Assembly (NCBI RefSeq): GCF_017896165.1
Contig: NZ_JAFCNB010000007.1
Span: 62,001 to 126,000, forward strand
Length of the DNA stretch: 64,000 nt
Direction of reading: 5' to 3'
Origin: Microbispora oryzae
Lineage (GTDB): Bacteria > Actinomycetota > Actinomycetes > Streptosporangiales > Streptosporangiaceae
Of this stretch, positions 17,341 through 24,537 are shown piece after piece. The first letter of the stretch is position 1, and each line of letters begins with the position of its first letter. The notes beneath the pieces are model-generated. The model made no database searches. It was not told where the DNA came from and worked only from the letters and a program-made list of their open reading frames with translations. The position numbers and the translations under genes were made by a program.

Positions 17341-18545
17341 GCGGCCCCCCTGGCGTCTTCACCCGCGGAGACGTCCGCCCGTCCCGATGCCGTCAGGGGC
17401 AGCTCGGCCCGTACGGCGAAACCCCCTTCGGGCCGCGGACCGGCGAGCAGTTGCCCGCCGAGGGCGCTCACCCGCTCCCGCATGCCCGTCAGGCCCACGC
17501 CGGGCCGGTGCGAGCCCCCGGTCGCGAACTCGGAGACGACGGACGCCCGACGTCCGTCGTCGTCCACCCGGACGACCAGCGCGTCCGGCTCGTAGGCGAC
17601 GCGGACGGTGGCCTGGGAGCCGGGGGCGTGCCGGGCGACGTTGGTGAGCGACTCCTGCACGATGCGGTAGGCGGCCCAGTCGACCTCGGGCGGCAGCGGG
17701 CGTACGGCGCCGCCCGTCGACAGGGTCGCCCGCACCCCCACAGACCTGGCCCGCTCGACCAGCTCGCCCAGCCGGTCGACGCGGGTCTCGGGCTGCTCGC
17801 CGGGGTCGCGGAGCAGCTCCAGGGTCGCCCGCAGCTCGCGCATCGCCTCGCCGCTCGCCTCCTCGATGGCCAGCAGCGCCGGCGGCACGTCCTCTCCGCG
17901 CTTGCGCGAGAGATGTACGGCGACACCGGCCTGGACCTTGACGATCGAGATCGTGTGGGTGAGGGAGTCGTGCAGCTCACGCGCGATCCGCAGCCGTTCC
18001 TCGCCCGCCCGGCGCAGCGCCGTCTCCTCGCGGGTGCGCTCGGCGTCCAGGGCGCGCTGCTCGGCGTGCTCCAGGTGGGCCCGGCGCTGCCGGGTGACGG
18101 TCCCCGCGATGTTGGCCGCGACGAACCATCCGACCAGCAGACCGGTCCGATCCACGATCTCGCCCGGCGGCCGGACACCCGGGTCGGCGAGCTGGATCAG
18201 CAGCGCGCCGAGCAGGAAGACGCCGCTGCCCCCCGCGGCGACCACCGTGCGGCCCGTCACGGCCACGGCGTAGACCGTGATCAGCACGGGGAACGCGGAG
18301 GACGTCTGTGCGGGGACCGACAACGTGTAGGCCAGCATGCAGGCGGTGGCCACGGTCAGGGCGGCGACGGGCGTCCGCCGGGTCGCGAGCAGGGCGAGGG
18401 AGCCGCCGGCCATGGCGAGATATCCCGGCAGGCCGACCGTCCCCCGTACGGCCGGTGCCAGCGCGCCGGCGACCAGCAGCACGGCGACCCCGGCCGCGAG
18501 GGCAGGCAGGGCCAGGTGCGCCCGCCAGGCGCGATCACCCCTCAT
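17337..18545 (-). CDS. Sensor histidine kinase, NarL-system type
   Basis: Membrane kinase of 402 residues. Four to five hydrophobic segments fill residues 10-150. The HisKA_3 dimerisation helix carries ELHDSLTHTISIV with the phosphorylated His192, and the ATPase domain ends with RVDDDG and GVGLTGMRERVSALGG. The absence of a large extracellular domain fits the intramembrane-sensing kinases common in actinomycetes. The start at 18545 was chosen at the MRGDRAW ATG; upstream sequence reads into the phosphatase gene. The signal is unknown. Confidence 0.92.
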   Translation of the reverse strand: MRGDRAWRAHLALPALAAGVAVLLVAGALAPAVRGTVGLPGYLAMAGGSLALLATRRTPVAALTVATACMLAYTLSVPAQTSSAFPVLITVYAVAVTGRTVVAAGGSGVFLLGALLIQLADPGVRPPGEIVDRTGLLVGWFVAANIAGTVTRQRRAHLEHAEQRALDAERTREETALRRAGEERLRIARELHDSLTHTISIVKVQAGVAVHLSRKRGEDVPPALLAIEEASGEAMRELRATLELLRDPGEQPETRVDRLGELVERARSVGVRATLSTGGAVRPLPPEVDWAAYRIVQESLTNVARHAPGSQATVRVAYEPDALVVRVDDDGRRASVVSEFATGGSHRPGVGLTGMRERVSALGGQLLAGPRPEGGFAVRAELPLTASGRADVSAGEDARGAA

Positions 18546-18649
18546 GCGGGCAGCGTAGACCGCCCGCGCGTCCCGGCACATCCTCCCTCGATACGCATCC
18601 GGCGCTACTCCCCGGGGAGTACGCCGCGCCCCCGGCGGCCCGGCACGGG

Positions 18650-19378
18650 TCAGGCCGCCTCGACGTCGGCGACGATGCAGGTGATGTTGTCGGGGCCGCC
18701 GCCCTCGTTGGCGAGGTCGATGAGCTGCCGCACCACGTCCTGCGGGTCGTTCACGGTGGTCATCACCTGGTGGAGCGTCTCCGGCTCCACGACCGTGGTC
18801 AGCCCGTCCGAGCACAGCAGGTAGCGGTCGCCGGGGTAGGCGTCCCGCAGGGAGAGGTCGGGGATGGCCGGCCCGGTGGTCTCCAGGGCCCGGAGCAGCA
18901 GCGACCGGTTCGGGTGCCGGGCCGCCTGGTCGGGGCTCATCCGCCCGTCGTCCACCAGCGACTGGACCAGCGTGTGGTCCCGGGTGATCTGGTAGAGGGC
19001 GCCGTCGCGGAGCATGTACGCCCGGGAGTCGCCGACGTGCGCCACCGCGAACCGGCTCTCGCCGTCCCACAGCATGGCGGTGATCGTCGTGCCCATGCGC
19101 TCAAGCGAGGGGTCCTGGTCGGCCAGGTCGCTCAGCCGGCGGCCGGCCTCCAGGACGGCCGCGTCGAGCGCGGCGACCGGGTCGTCCGGCAGCGGCCCCG
19201 ACTCCAGCGCGGCCAGGGAGGCGATCGCGGCCGCGCTGGCGACCTCTCCGTGGCCGTGCCCGCCCATTCCGTCGGCGATGGCGATCAGGCGCTCGCCGAC
19301 GTGGAACGAGTCCTCGTTCTTGCTGCGTGAACGCCCCACGTCCGTTCCGGCGGCGTGACGAATGCGGTTGTGCGTCAT
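18650..19378 (-). CDS. PP2C-type Ser/Thr protein phosphatase
   Basis: Metal-dependent phosphatase of 242 residues with all the PPM motifs: GTDVGRSRSKNEDSF near the start, IADGMGGHGHGEVAS, VAHVGDSRAYM and, near the end, GGGPDNITCIV. The Asp residues of these motifs bind the two catalytic metals. It is cytosolic, with no membrane segment. It is divergent from the methylase-kinase gene pair across only about 60 bases, so it may reverse phosphorylation by that kinase; this link is inference from position. Confidence 0.93.
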   Translation of the reverse strand: MTHNRIRHAAGTDVGRSRSKNEDSFHVGERLIAIADGMGGHGHGEVASAAAIASLAALESGPLPDDPVAALDAAVLEAGRRLSDLADQDPSLERMGTTITAMLWDGESRFAVAHVGDSRAYMLRDGALYQITRDHTLVQSLVDDGRMSPDQAARHPNRSLLLRALETTGPAIPDLSLRDAYPGDRYLLCSDGLTTVVEPETLHQVMTTVNDPQDVVRQLIDLANEGGGPDNITCIVADVEAA

Positions 19379-19398
19379 GGTTTTGAGTAAATCATTGG

Positions 19399-19437
19399 TT
19401 GAGTGACTTCACAAGCATGGCGTGTATCCTCGGGTCC
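19399..19437 (+). promoter_or_regulatory. Likely leaderless promoter of the methylase gene
   Basis: TTGAGT at 19399 and TATCCT at 19425 resemble -35 and -10 elements, though the 20-base spacing is long. The TATCCT box lies 7 bases from the ATG at 19438, and no ribosome site is visible, so transcription would begin at or near the start codon. The same short segment must also hold the divergent phosphatase promoter. Confidence 0.35.
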
Positions 19438-21372
19438 ATGAGCCAGGACGCCACCGTGAACGCCGGGGACATCGCCCGGCTGGCCGAGGTCGGGCGGGCC
19501 GCGGTCAGCAACTGGCGCCGCAGATACGAGGACTTCCCCCAGCCGGTCGGCGGCACCGCGTCCAGCCCGCTCTTCTCGTTGCCCGAGGTGGAGGCGTGGC
19601 TCCGCCGCTACGGCAAGTCGTACGCGGTGTCGCCGGGCGACCGGGTGTGGCAGCGGCTCCGGCAGATCGCGGACGACCTGCGGCTCGGCGAGGTGCTCGG
19701 GCACGTGGGGGCGTTCCTGCTCTACCGGCGGCGTGACCCGGATGGCTGGGCGCGGCTCTCGCAGGCGCCCGACCTCGCCGAACGGCTGCCGGACGCCGTG
19801 GCCGCCGCGACCACGGGCCTGCCCCGGCCACCCGGTGACGATCCCGCCGACCCGGAGCTGTTCCGCCAGGTCGCCGCGATGACCGAGCGGTACGGCGACG
19901 CCGGGACGTTCGAGTTCCTCTGCGAGCGCTACGTCGAGGTGCACAGCCGCAGGCTCTCCCTCACCCGGCCGGACGTGGCGGCCCTCATGACGCGGCTGGT
20001 CTGCCCGGGAGCGTCCTCGGTGCTCGACCCGGCCTGCGGGCTCGGCACTCTGCTGATCAGCGCCGCCGAGGCCGGTGGCGGCCCTCGCCTGCTCGGCCAG
20101 GACGCGGGTGAGGTGCCGGCGGTGCTCGCCGCCCTGCGGCTGCTGCTGCGCGGCCGGGACGCCGTGGTCGCCGCAGGAGACGCCCTGCGGCACGACGCCT
20201 TCCCCGGCGGGCAGGCCGACGCGGTCGTCTGCGACCCGCCCTTCAACGAGCGCGCCTGGGGTCACGAGGAACTGGTCGGCGACCCCCGCTGGCAGTACGG
20301 CATGCCGCCGCGGGGCGAGCCCGAGCTGGCCTGGGTGCAGCACTGCCTGGCCCATGTGCGGCCTGGTGGCCTGGTGGCCGTCCTGATGCCGTCGGCCGCC
20401 GCGAGCCGCCGGCCGGGCCGGCGGATCCGGGCCAACCTCCTGCGCGCGGGCGCGTTGCGGGCCGTCGCGACGCTCTCGGCGGGCGGGCCCGACCTGTGGC
20501 TGCTCCGCCGCCCCGAGCAGGGCGGACGCCGGCCGGGCACGCTGCTCGTCGCCGACGCCTCCGACGCGGAGGCGGGCCTGGAGCTGGTCGAGGCGGCCTG
20601 GCACGCCTCCCTGTCCGGCCGTGACCAGCCGGGCGGCAGCCGTAGCGTGCCGATCATCGACCTCCTGGACGACGAGGTCGACCTCAGCCCCGCGCGGCAC
20701 CTGACGCCCCACAGCGACGCCCGTCGCTACCCCGCGGCCCGCGACCGGTTCGAACAGGCGGCCGGGGCGCTGCTGGCGGCGATCCCCGACCTGGAGGTGC
20801 TCGCCGACGGCGGGCCGGATTGGGACGGGTCGCAGACCTCGGTGGCGGAGCTCGCCAAGGCGGGCCTGCTGGCCGTGCACCACTCGGCGCTGCGCGAGGT
20901 GGGGGAGCGCGACCGGGACGACGCCGTGCCCGTGCTCACGGTCGACGACCTGCTGTCCGCGGGCCCGCCGAGCGGCTGGACGGCCCCGGCCCCCGGGCTG
21001 GTCCGCGTGCGGGCCGGTGACGTCGTCGCCTCCCCCGTCACGGCCAGGGTGGCGGACACCGGAGGAGCGGTCCTCGGGCCGCAGCTCAGCCTGCTCCGGC
21101 CGGACCCCGAGCGGCTCGACCCCGAGTTCCTGGCCGGTTTCCTGCGGTTCACGCTCGGCGGGGCCCGGCCGCACCTCGGGTCGAGCCGGGCCGATCTGCG
21201 CCGGGCCCGCGTCCCTCGGCTGCCCCTACCCGGCCAGCGGACGTACGGCGGGGCGTTCCGGCGGCTGCTCGCGGTGGAGGACGGGCTGCGGGAGGCGGCC
21301 GCGCTGGGCGACGAGCTGGCCCGGATCGGCCTGGCCGGGCTGGCCGACGGACGTCTACGCCCCCGAGGTTGA
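19438..21372 (+). CDS. HTH / N6-adenine methylase / HsdS-like fusion protein
   Basis: 644 residues in three parts. Residues 1-55 form a MerR/phage-like helix-turn-helix (AGDIARLAEVGRAAVSNWRRR, then FSLPEVEAWLRRYG). The middle is a gamma-class N6-adenine methylase: CERYVEVHSRR, SAM motif LDPACGLGTLLI (about 197) and catalytic VCDPPFNERAWG (about 264), in HsdM order. The end, from about residue 460, looks like a type I specificity half-domain: RVRAGDVVASPV, LDPEFLAGFLRF, ARVPRLPLP and a helical tail. No nuclease domain or restriction gene is adjacent, so it may be an orphan methylase or a DNA-binding regulator. A kinase gene follows closely. Confidence 0.82.
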   Translation: MSQDATVNAGDIARLAEVGRAAVSNWRRRYEDFPQPVGGTASSPLFSLPEVEAWLRRYGKSYAVSPGDRVWQRLRQIADDLRLGEVLGHVGAFLLYRRRDPDGWARLSQAPDLAERLPDAVAAATTGLPRPPGDDPADPELFRQVAAMTERYGDAGTFEFLCERYVEVHSRRLSLTRPDVAALMTRLVCPGASSVLDPACGLGTLLISAAEAGGGPRLLGQDAGEVPAVLAALRLLLRGRDAVVAAGDALRHDAFPGGQADAVVCDPPFNERAWGHEELVGDPRWQYGMPPRGEPELAWVQHCLAHVRPGGLVAVLMPSAAASRRPGRRIRANLLRAGALRAVATLSAGGPDLWLLRRPEQGGRRPGTLLVADASDAEAGLELVEAAWHASLSGRDQPGGSRSVPIIDLLDDEVDLSPARHLTPHSDARRYPAARDRFEQAAGALLAAIPDLEVLADGGPDWDGSQTSVAELAKAGLLAVHHSALREVGERDRDDAVPVLTVDDLLSAGPPSGWTAPAPGLVRVRAGDVVASPVTARVADTGGAVLGPQLSLLRPDPERLDPEFLAGFLRFTLGGARPHLGSSRADLRRARVPRLPLPGQRTYGGAFRRLLAVEDGLREAAALGDELARIGLAGLADGRLRPRG

Positions 21373-21392
21373 AGGTGTAGCTTTTTGCGCGA

Positions 21393-22304
21393 ATGGTCGA
21401 CGGGAGGGGTGCATTGGTCATCGGCGACCGGTATGAGCTGGACGACCTGCCCCTGGGCCAGGGAGGCATGGGCGCGGTCTACGGCGGGCACGACCGGCGC
21501 CTCGACCGCAAGGTGGCGGTGAAGTTCCTCCGGTTCCCCGACGGGCCCGACGAGGAACTGGAGCGCCGGTTCATCCGGGAGGCCCGGATCCTGGCCCGGC
21601 TCGAGCACCCGGGCGCGCCCGTCCTCTACGACTTCGGCACCCACGAGCAGCGTCTCTTCCAGGTCATGCAGTTCATCGAGGGCGTCACCGTGGCCGACCT
21701 GCTCAGCGAGCACGGGCCGCTGCCGGTGCCGTGGGCGGCCGCGATCACCGCCCAGGCGTGCGCCGTGCTCACGGCCGCGCACGCGCTGTCGATCTGCCAC
21801 CGCGACCTCAAGCCCACCAACCTGATGCTCTGCCCGGACGGCAGCGTGAAGGTGCTCGACTTCGGGCTCGCCATGCTGCGCGAGGCCGACGTCGTCCAGT
21901 TCACCAGGGTCGGCCAGATCCTCGGCACCCCGGCGTACATGTCTCCCGAGCAGATCAAGCGCGGGGTCGCCGGCCCGGAGAGCGACCTCTACTCGCTCGG
22001 CTGCGTCCTGCACGAGATGCTGACCGGGCGGCAGCTGTTCACCGGGCCGACGGAGTACGCCGTCTTCGACAAGCAGGTCAAGGAGCGGCCCCCGCGCGTG
22101 CCGGGGGTGCCCGCCGAGCTCGACGGCCTGATCGCCCAGCTGCTGGAGAAGGATCCGGCCGACCGGCCCTCGGACGCCTGCGAGCTGTACGAACGGCTGC
22201 AGCCGTTCGCCGTCGACCTGCCCATGCTTCCCGGCTTCCTCCACCCGGCGTCCGTGCCGAGCCCCGGCCGCATGTACGCCCGCATGGTCGGCCGGGCACG
22301 CTGA
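21393..22304 (+). CDS. Soluble Ser/Thr protein kinase
   Basis: Cytosolic Hanks-type kinase of 303 residues with no transmembrane or extracellular part. Motifs are complete: glycine loop LGQGGMGAVYGG, Lys in VAVKF, Glu in REARIL, catalytic loop HRDLKPTN, DFG in VLDFGLA and SPEQ. It begins 20 bases after the methylase gene. The TTG at 21414, preceded by GGGAGGGG, is a strong alternative start. Being next to a PP2C phosphatase and a methylase suggests that they share a signalling circuit; the substrate is unknown. Confidence 0.92.
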   Translation: MVDGRGALVIGDRYELDDLPLGQGGMGAVYGGHDRRLDRKVAVKFLRFPDGPDEELERRFIREARILARLEHPGAPVLYDFGTHEQRLFQVMQFIEGVTVADLLSEHGPLPVPWAAAITAQACAVLTAAHALSICHRDLKPTNLMLCPDGSVKVLDFGLAMLREADVVQFTRVGQILGTPAYMSPEQIKRGVAGPESDLYSLGCVLHEMLTGRQLFTGPTEYAVFDKQVKERPPRVPGVPAELDGLIAQLLEKDPADRPSDACELYERLQPFAVDLPMLPGFLHPASVPSPGRMYARMVGRAR

Positions 22305-22317
22305 CGGAGCGATCGGG

Positions 22318-23358
22318 TCAGCGCCAGGACGCCAGCACCTCGTCGACGCGCGGACGGATCCGCTCACGGGCCGTCCCGCGTGGCACGCCCGACATCAGCA
22401 GGCCGTCGTAGTCGGTGTCGAGATGCCGCACGCTCGCCACCACGGCCAGGGTGACCGCGTTCTCGTCGAAGGCCCGCGCCGCGGCCGTGCGGCCCACCCG
22501 GCCGCTGCCGCGCGAGGCGGCGTGCCCGGCGATCGCGGCGGCGCGCTCCCCGGGGCAGCGCGGGAACAGCCGGAGGATCTCCTCCGTCAGCCGCGCCTCG
22601 AACACGACGTCCTGCCCGGCCCGCCGCTCCCGGTCGCGCTCGCGGCGGCGCAACCGCACCTCCTCGTCGACGAGGCAGCTCTCCTCGGCGCGCGCCAGCG
22701 CGTCCTCCTCGACGAGGACGCCGAGCCGTTCGTAGCGCTTGCGCCTGCGGTTGAACCGGACGACCACCGCCGACAGGCCGCTCTCCTTCTTGGCGCGGCG
22801 GCTGAGGGCCGCGTTGCCGGCCGGCAGCAACACCAGATGGTCGAGGTCGGTGCAGGTCAGGCAGTGCGGCCGGTCGTCCTCCATGATCAGGTACGGCCCG
22901 GTCCCGCCGCAGCCGGCGCAGGCCCACGGGTCGCCGGAGGCGACGGCCACGAGGTCGGGGGCGCGGTCGAGCCGCTCGGCGATCCGCTGCCTGCGCGCCT
23001 CACCCACGTCGGGGGAGACCCAGCGCACCCGGAACAGGCGCTCCACCTCGTCGTCCCCGGTCGCCGTGAAGCGCAGCGGGCGGCGGTCCCTGCTCGCCGC
23101 CGCGTACGCCGTCTCGCTGGGCAGCAGGCCGCGCCCGGCGGCCCACTCGCCGAGATGGCAGACGGCCTCGGCCATCCGCGCGGCGTCGACGGCGGCCAGC
23201 CGTTCCAGGGCGTCGGCGCGACCCTGCCGCCAGGTCTCAACGTGACGGGAGTGCAGCCACCGCAGGCCGGTGAGGACGTCGATCGCGGTCACGTATCCGC
23301 GGGCCGCCAGGGCGATCTCCGCCGACTGGGCCACCCGGCCGCCGAGCTTGCTGTGCAT
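22318..23358 (-). CDS. DUF2293 domain protein
   Basis: Protein of 346 residues, function unknown. The C-terminal 90 residues match the pattern I know as DUF2293: LFPRCPGERAAAIAGHA, GSGRVGRTAAARAFDE, AVTLAVVASVRHLDTDYD and SGVPRGTARERIRPRVDEVL. The middle carries a likely zinc site, CAGCGGTGP then HCLTCTDLDHL, followed by a highly charged helix with RRKRYERLGVLVEEDAL. No membrane segment. It converges on the kinase gene with a 13-base gap. The zinc site and basic stretch suggest nucleic-acid contact, which is inference. Confidence 0.7.
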   Translation of the reverse strand: MHSKLGGRVAQSAEIALAARGYVTAIDVLTGLRWLHSRHVETWRQGRADALERLAAVDAARMAEAVCHLGEWAAGRGLLPSETAYAAASRDRRPLRFTATGDDEVERLFRVRWVSPDVGEARRQRIAERLDRAPDLVAVASGDPWACAGCGGTGPYLIMEDDRPHCLTCTDLDHLVLLPAGNAALSRRAKKESGLSAVVVRFNRRRKRYERLGVLVEEDALARAEESCLVDEEVRLRRRERDRERRAGQDVVFEARLTEEILRLFPRCPGERAAAIAGHAASRGSGRVGRTAAARAFDENAVTLAVVASVRHLDTDYDGLLMSGVPRGTARERIRPRVDEVLASWR

Positions 23359-23373
23359 TCCCCCAAGACTGCC

Positions 23374-24537
23374 CTATCGGAGCGTGCTCCGCCGCCCGGC
23401 CGCCGCGAGCAGCCCCACGGCCGCGAAGACGGAGATCGTCGCCGAGCCGCCGTACGAGACGAAGGGGAGCGGCAGTCCGGCGATCGGCAGCAGGCCCATC
23501 GTCATGCCCGCGTTGACGAACGTCTGGAACGCCAGCCAGCACACGACCCCGCCCGCCAGCACCGTCCCGAACGGCGAGGGTGCGGTCGCCGCGATCCGCA
23601 GCCCCCGCCAGAGCAGCACCAGCATGAGCACGATCACGCAGGCCGCGCCGGCGAACCCCAGCTCCTCTCCGGCGACGGTGAAGATGAAGTCGGTGTGCTG
23701 TTCCGGCACGAAGTGACCGGCCGTCTGCTCCCCGTGGAAGAGGCCCTTGCCCAGCAACCCGCCGGAGCCGATGGCGATCCGCGCCTGGGTCGCGTTGTAG
23801 CCGACGCCCAGCGGGTCGGCGTCCGGGTCGGCCAGCACCATCACCCGCTGAAGCTGGTAGGGGCGGATCAGGTCGAGCCGCCACACCAGCAGCAGCGCCA
23901 GCGCGGCGATCCCCGCGAGCCCGGCGAACCAGCGCTTCGGCGCCCCGCCGGCCAGGAGCATCCCGGCCACGATCGTGGCGAAGACGAGCATCGTGCCGTA
24001 GTCGGGCTCCAGCATGATCAGCCCGATCGGGACGGCGGCCAGCCCCAGCGCGAGCAGCACCGCCCCCGCGGGCGGGCGGCGCTCCCCGTCTCTGAGCTCG
24101 CCGAGCGCCGCCGCGACCGCGAGGACGGTCCCCACCTTGGCGAACTCCGACGGCTGGAACTGCAGCCCGGGGCCGAGCACGATCCACGCGTGCGAGCCGT
24201 TCACCGTACGGCCCAGCGGAGTGAGCACCGCCACGAGCCCGGCCAGCCCGCCGAGATAGACGACCGGCACGTACGCCCGCAGCACCCGCGCGTCGCACCG
24301 CGACAGCAGCCACATCAGGGCGAAGCCGACGAGCACGCTCAGCGTCTGCCGTTCCGGCAGGGTCGAGCCGGGGTCGTTGCGGGTGGCCGACCACACGAGC
24401 AGCAGCCCGATGCCCGACAGGGCGGCGGCGGGCAGCGCCACGCCCCACGGGAAGCCGCCCGCTCGCGCCCCCGCCCGCGACGTGGACCGCGACGTGGACC
24501 GCGCTCCCGGCGGACGCGCGGGCGGGAACGCGGTCAT
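23374..24537 (-). CDS. rodA: SEDS peptidoglycan polymerase RodA
   Basis: Polymerises lipid II into glycan strands during elongation, together with the PBP2 encoded just upstream. 387 residues with about ten membrane segments. Family motifs include NGSHAWIVLGPGLQFQPSEFAK, then DYGTMLVFATIVAG, the loop ARIAIGSGGLLGKGLFHGEQT (given here in part) and near the end TMGLLPIAGLPLPFVSYGGS. It starts inside the PBP2 stop (ATGA). The N-terminal tail has an Arg/Ser repeat (RSTSRSTSR). Last gene of the mre operon. Confidence 0.95.
   Translation of the reverse strand: MTAFPPARPPGARSTSRSTSRAGARAGGFPWGVALPAAALSGIGLLLVWSATRNDPGSTLPERQTLSVLVGFALMWLLSRCDARVLRAYVPVVYLGGLAGLVAVLTPLGRTVNGSHAWIVLGPGLQFQPSEFAKVGTVLAVAAALGELRDGERRPPAGAVLLALGLAAVPIGLIMLEPDYGTMLVFATIVAGMLLAGGAPKRWFAGLAGIAALALLLVWRLDLIRPYQLQRVMVLADPDADPLGVGYNATQARIAIGSGGLLGKGLFHGEQTAGHFVPEQHTDFIFTVAGEELGFAGAACVIVLMLVLLWRGLRIAATAPSPFGTVLAGGVVCWLAFQTFVNAGMTMGLLPIAGLPLPFVSYGGSATISVFAAVGLLAAAGRRSTLR

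Noticed and set aside
20740-20760. tRNA-like GGTTCGA sequence
   Set aside because: It lies inside the methylase coding frame, with no cloverleaf around it.
19375-21174. 599-residue minus-strand frame opposite the methylase
   Set aside because: Shadow frame; the plus strand has intact methylase motifs LDPACG and DPPF.
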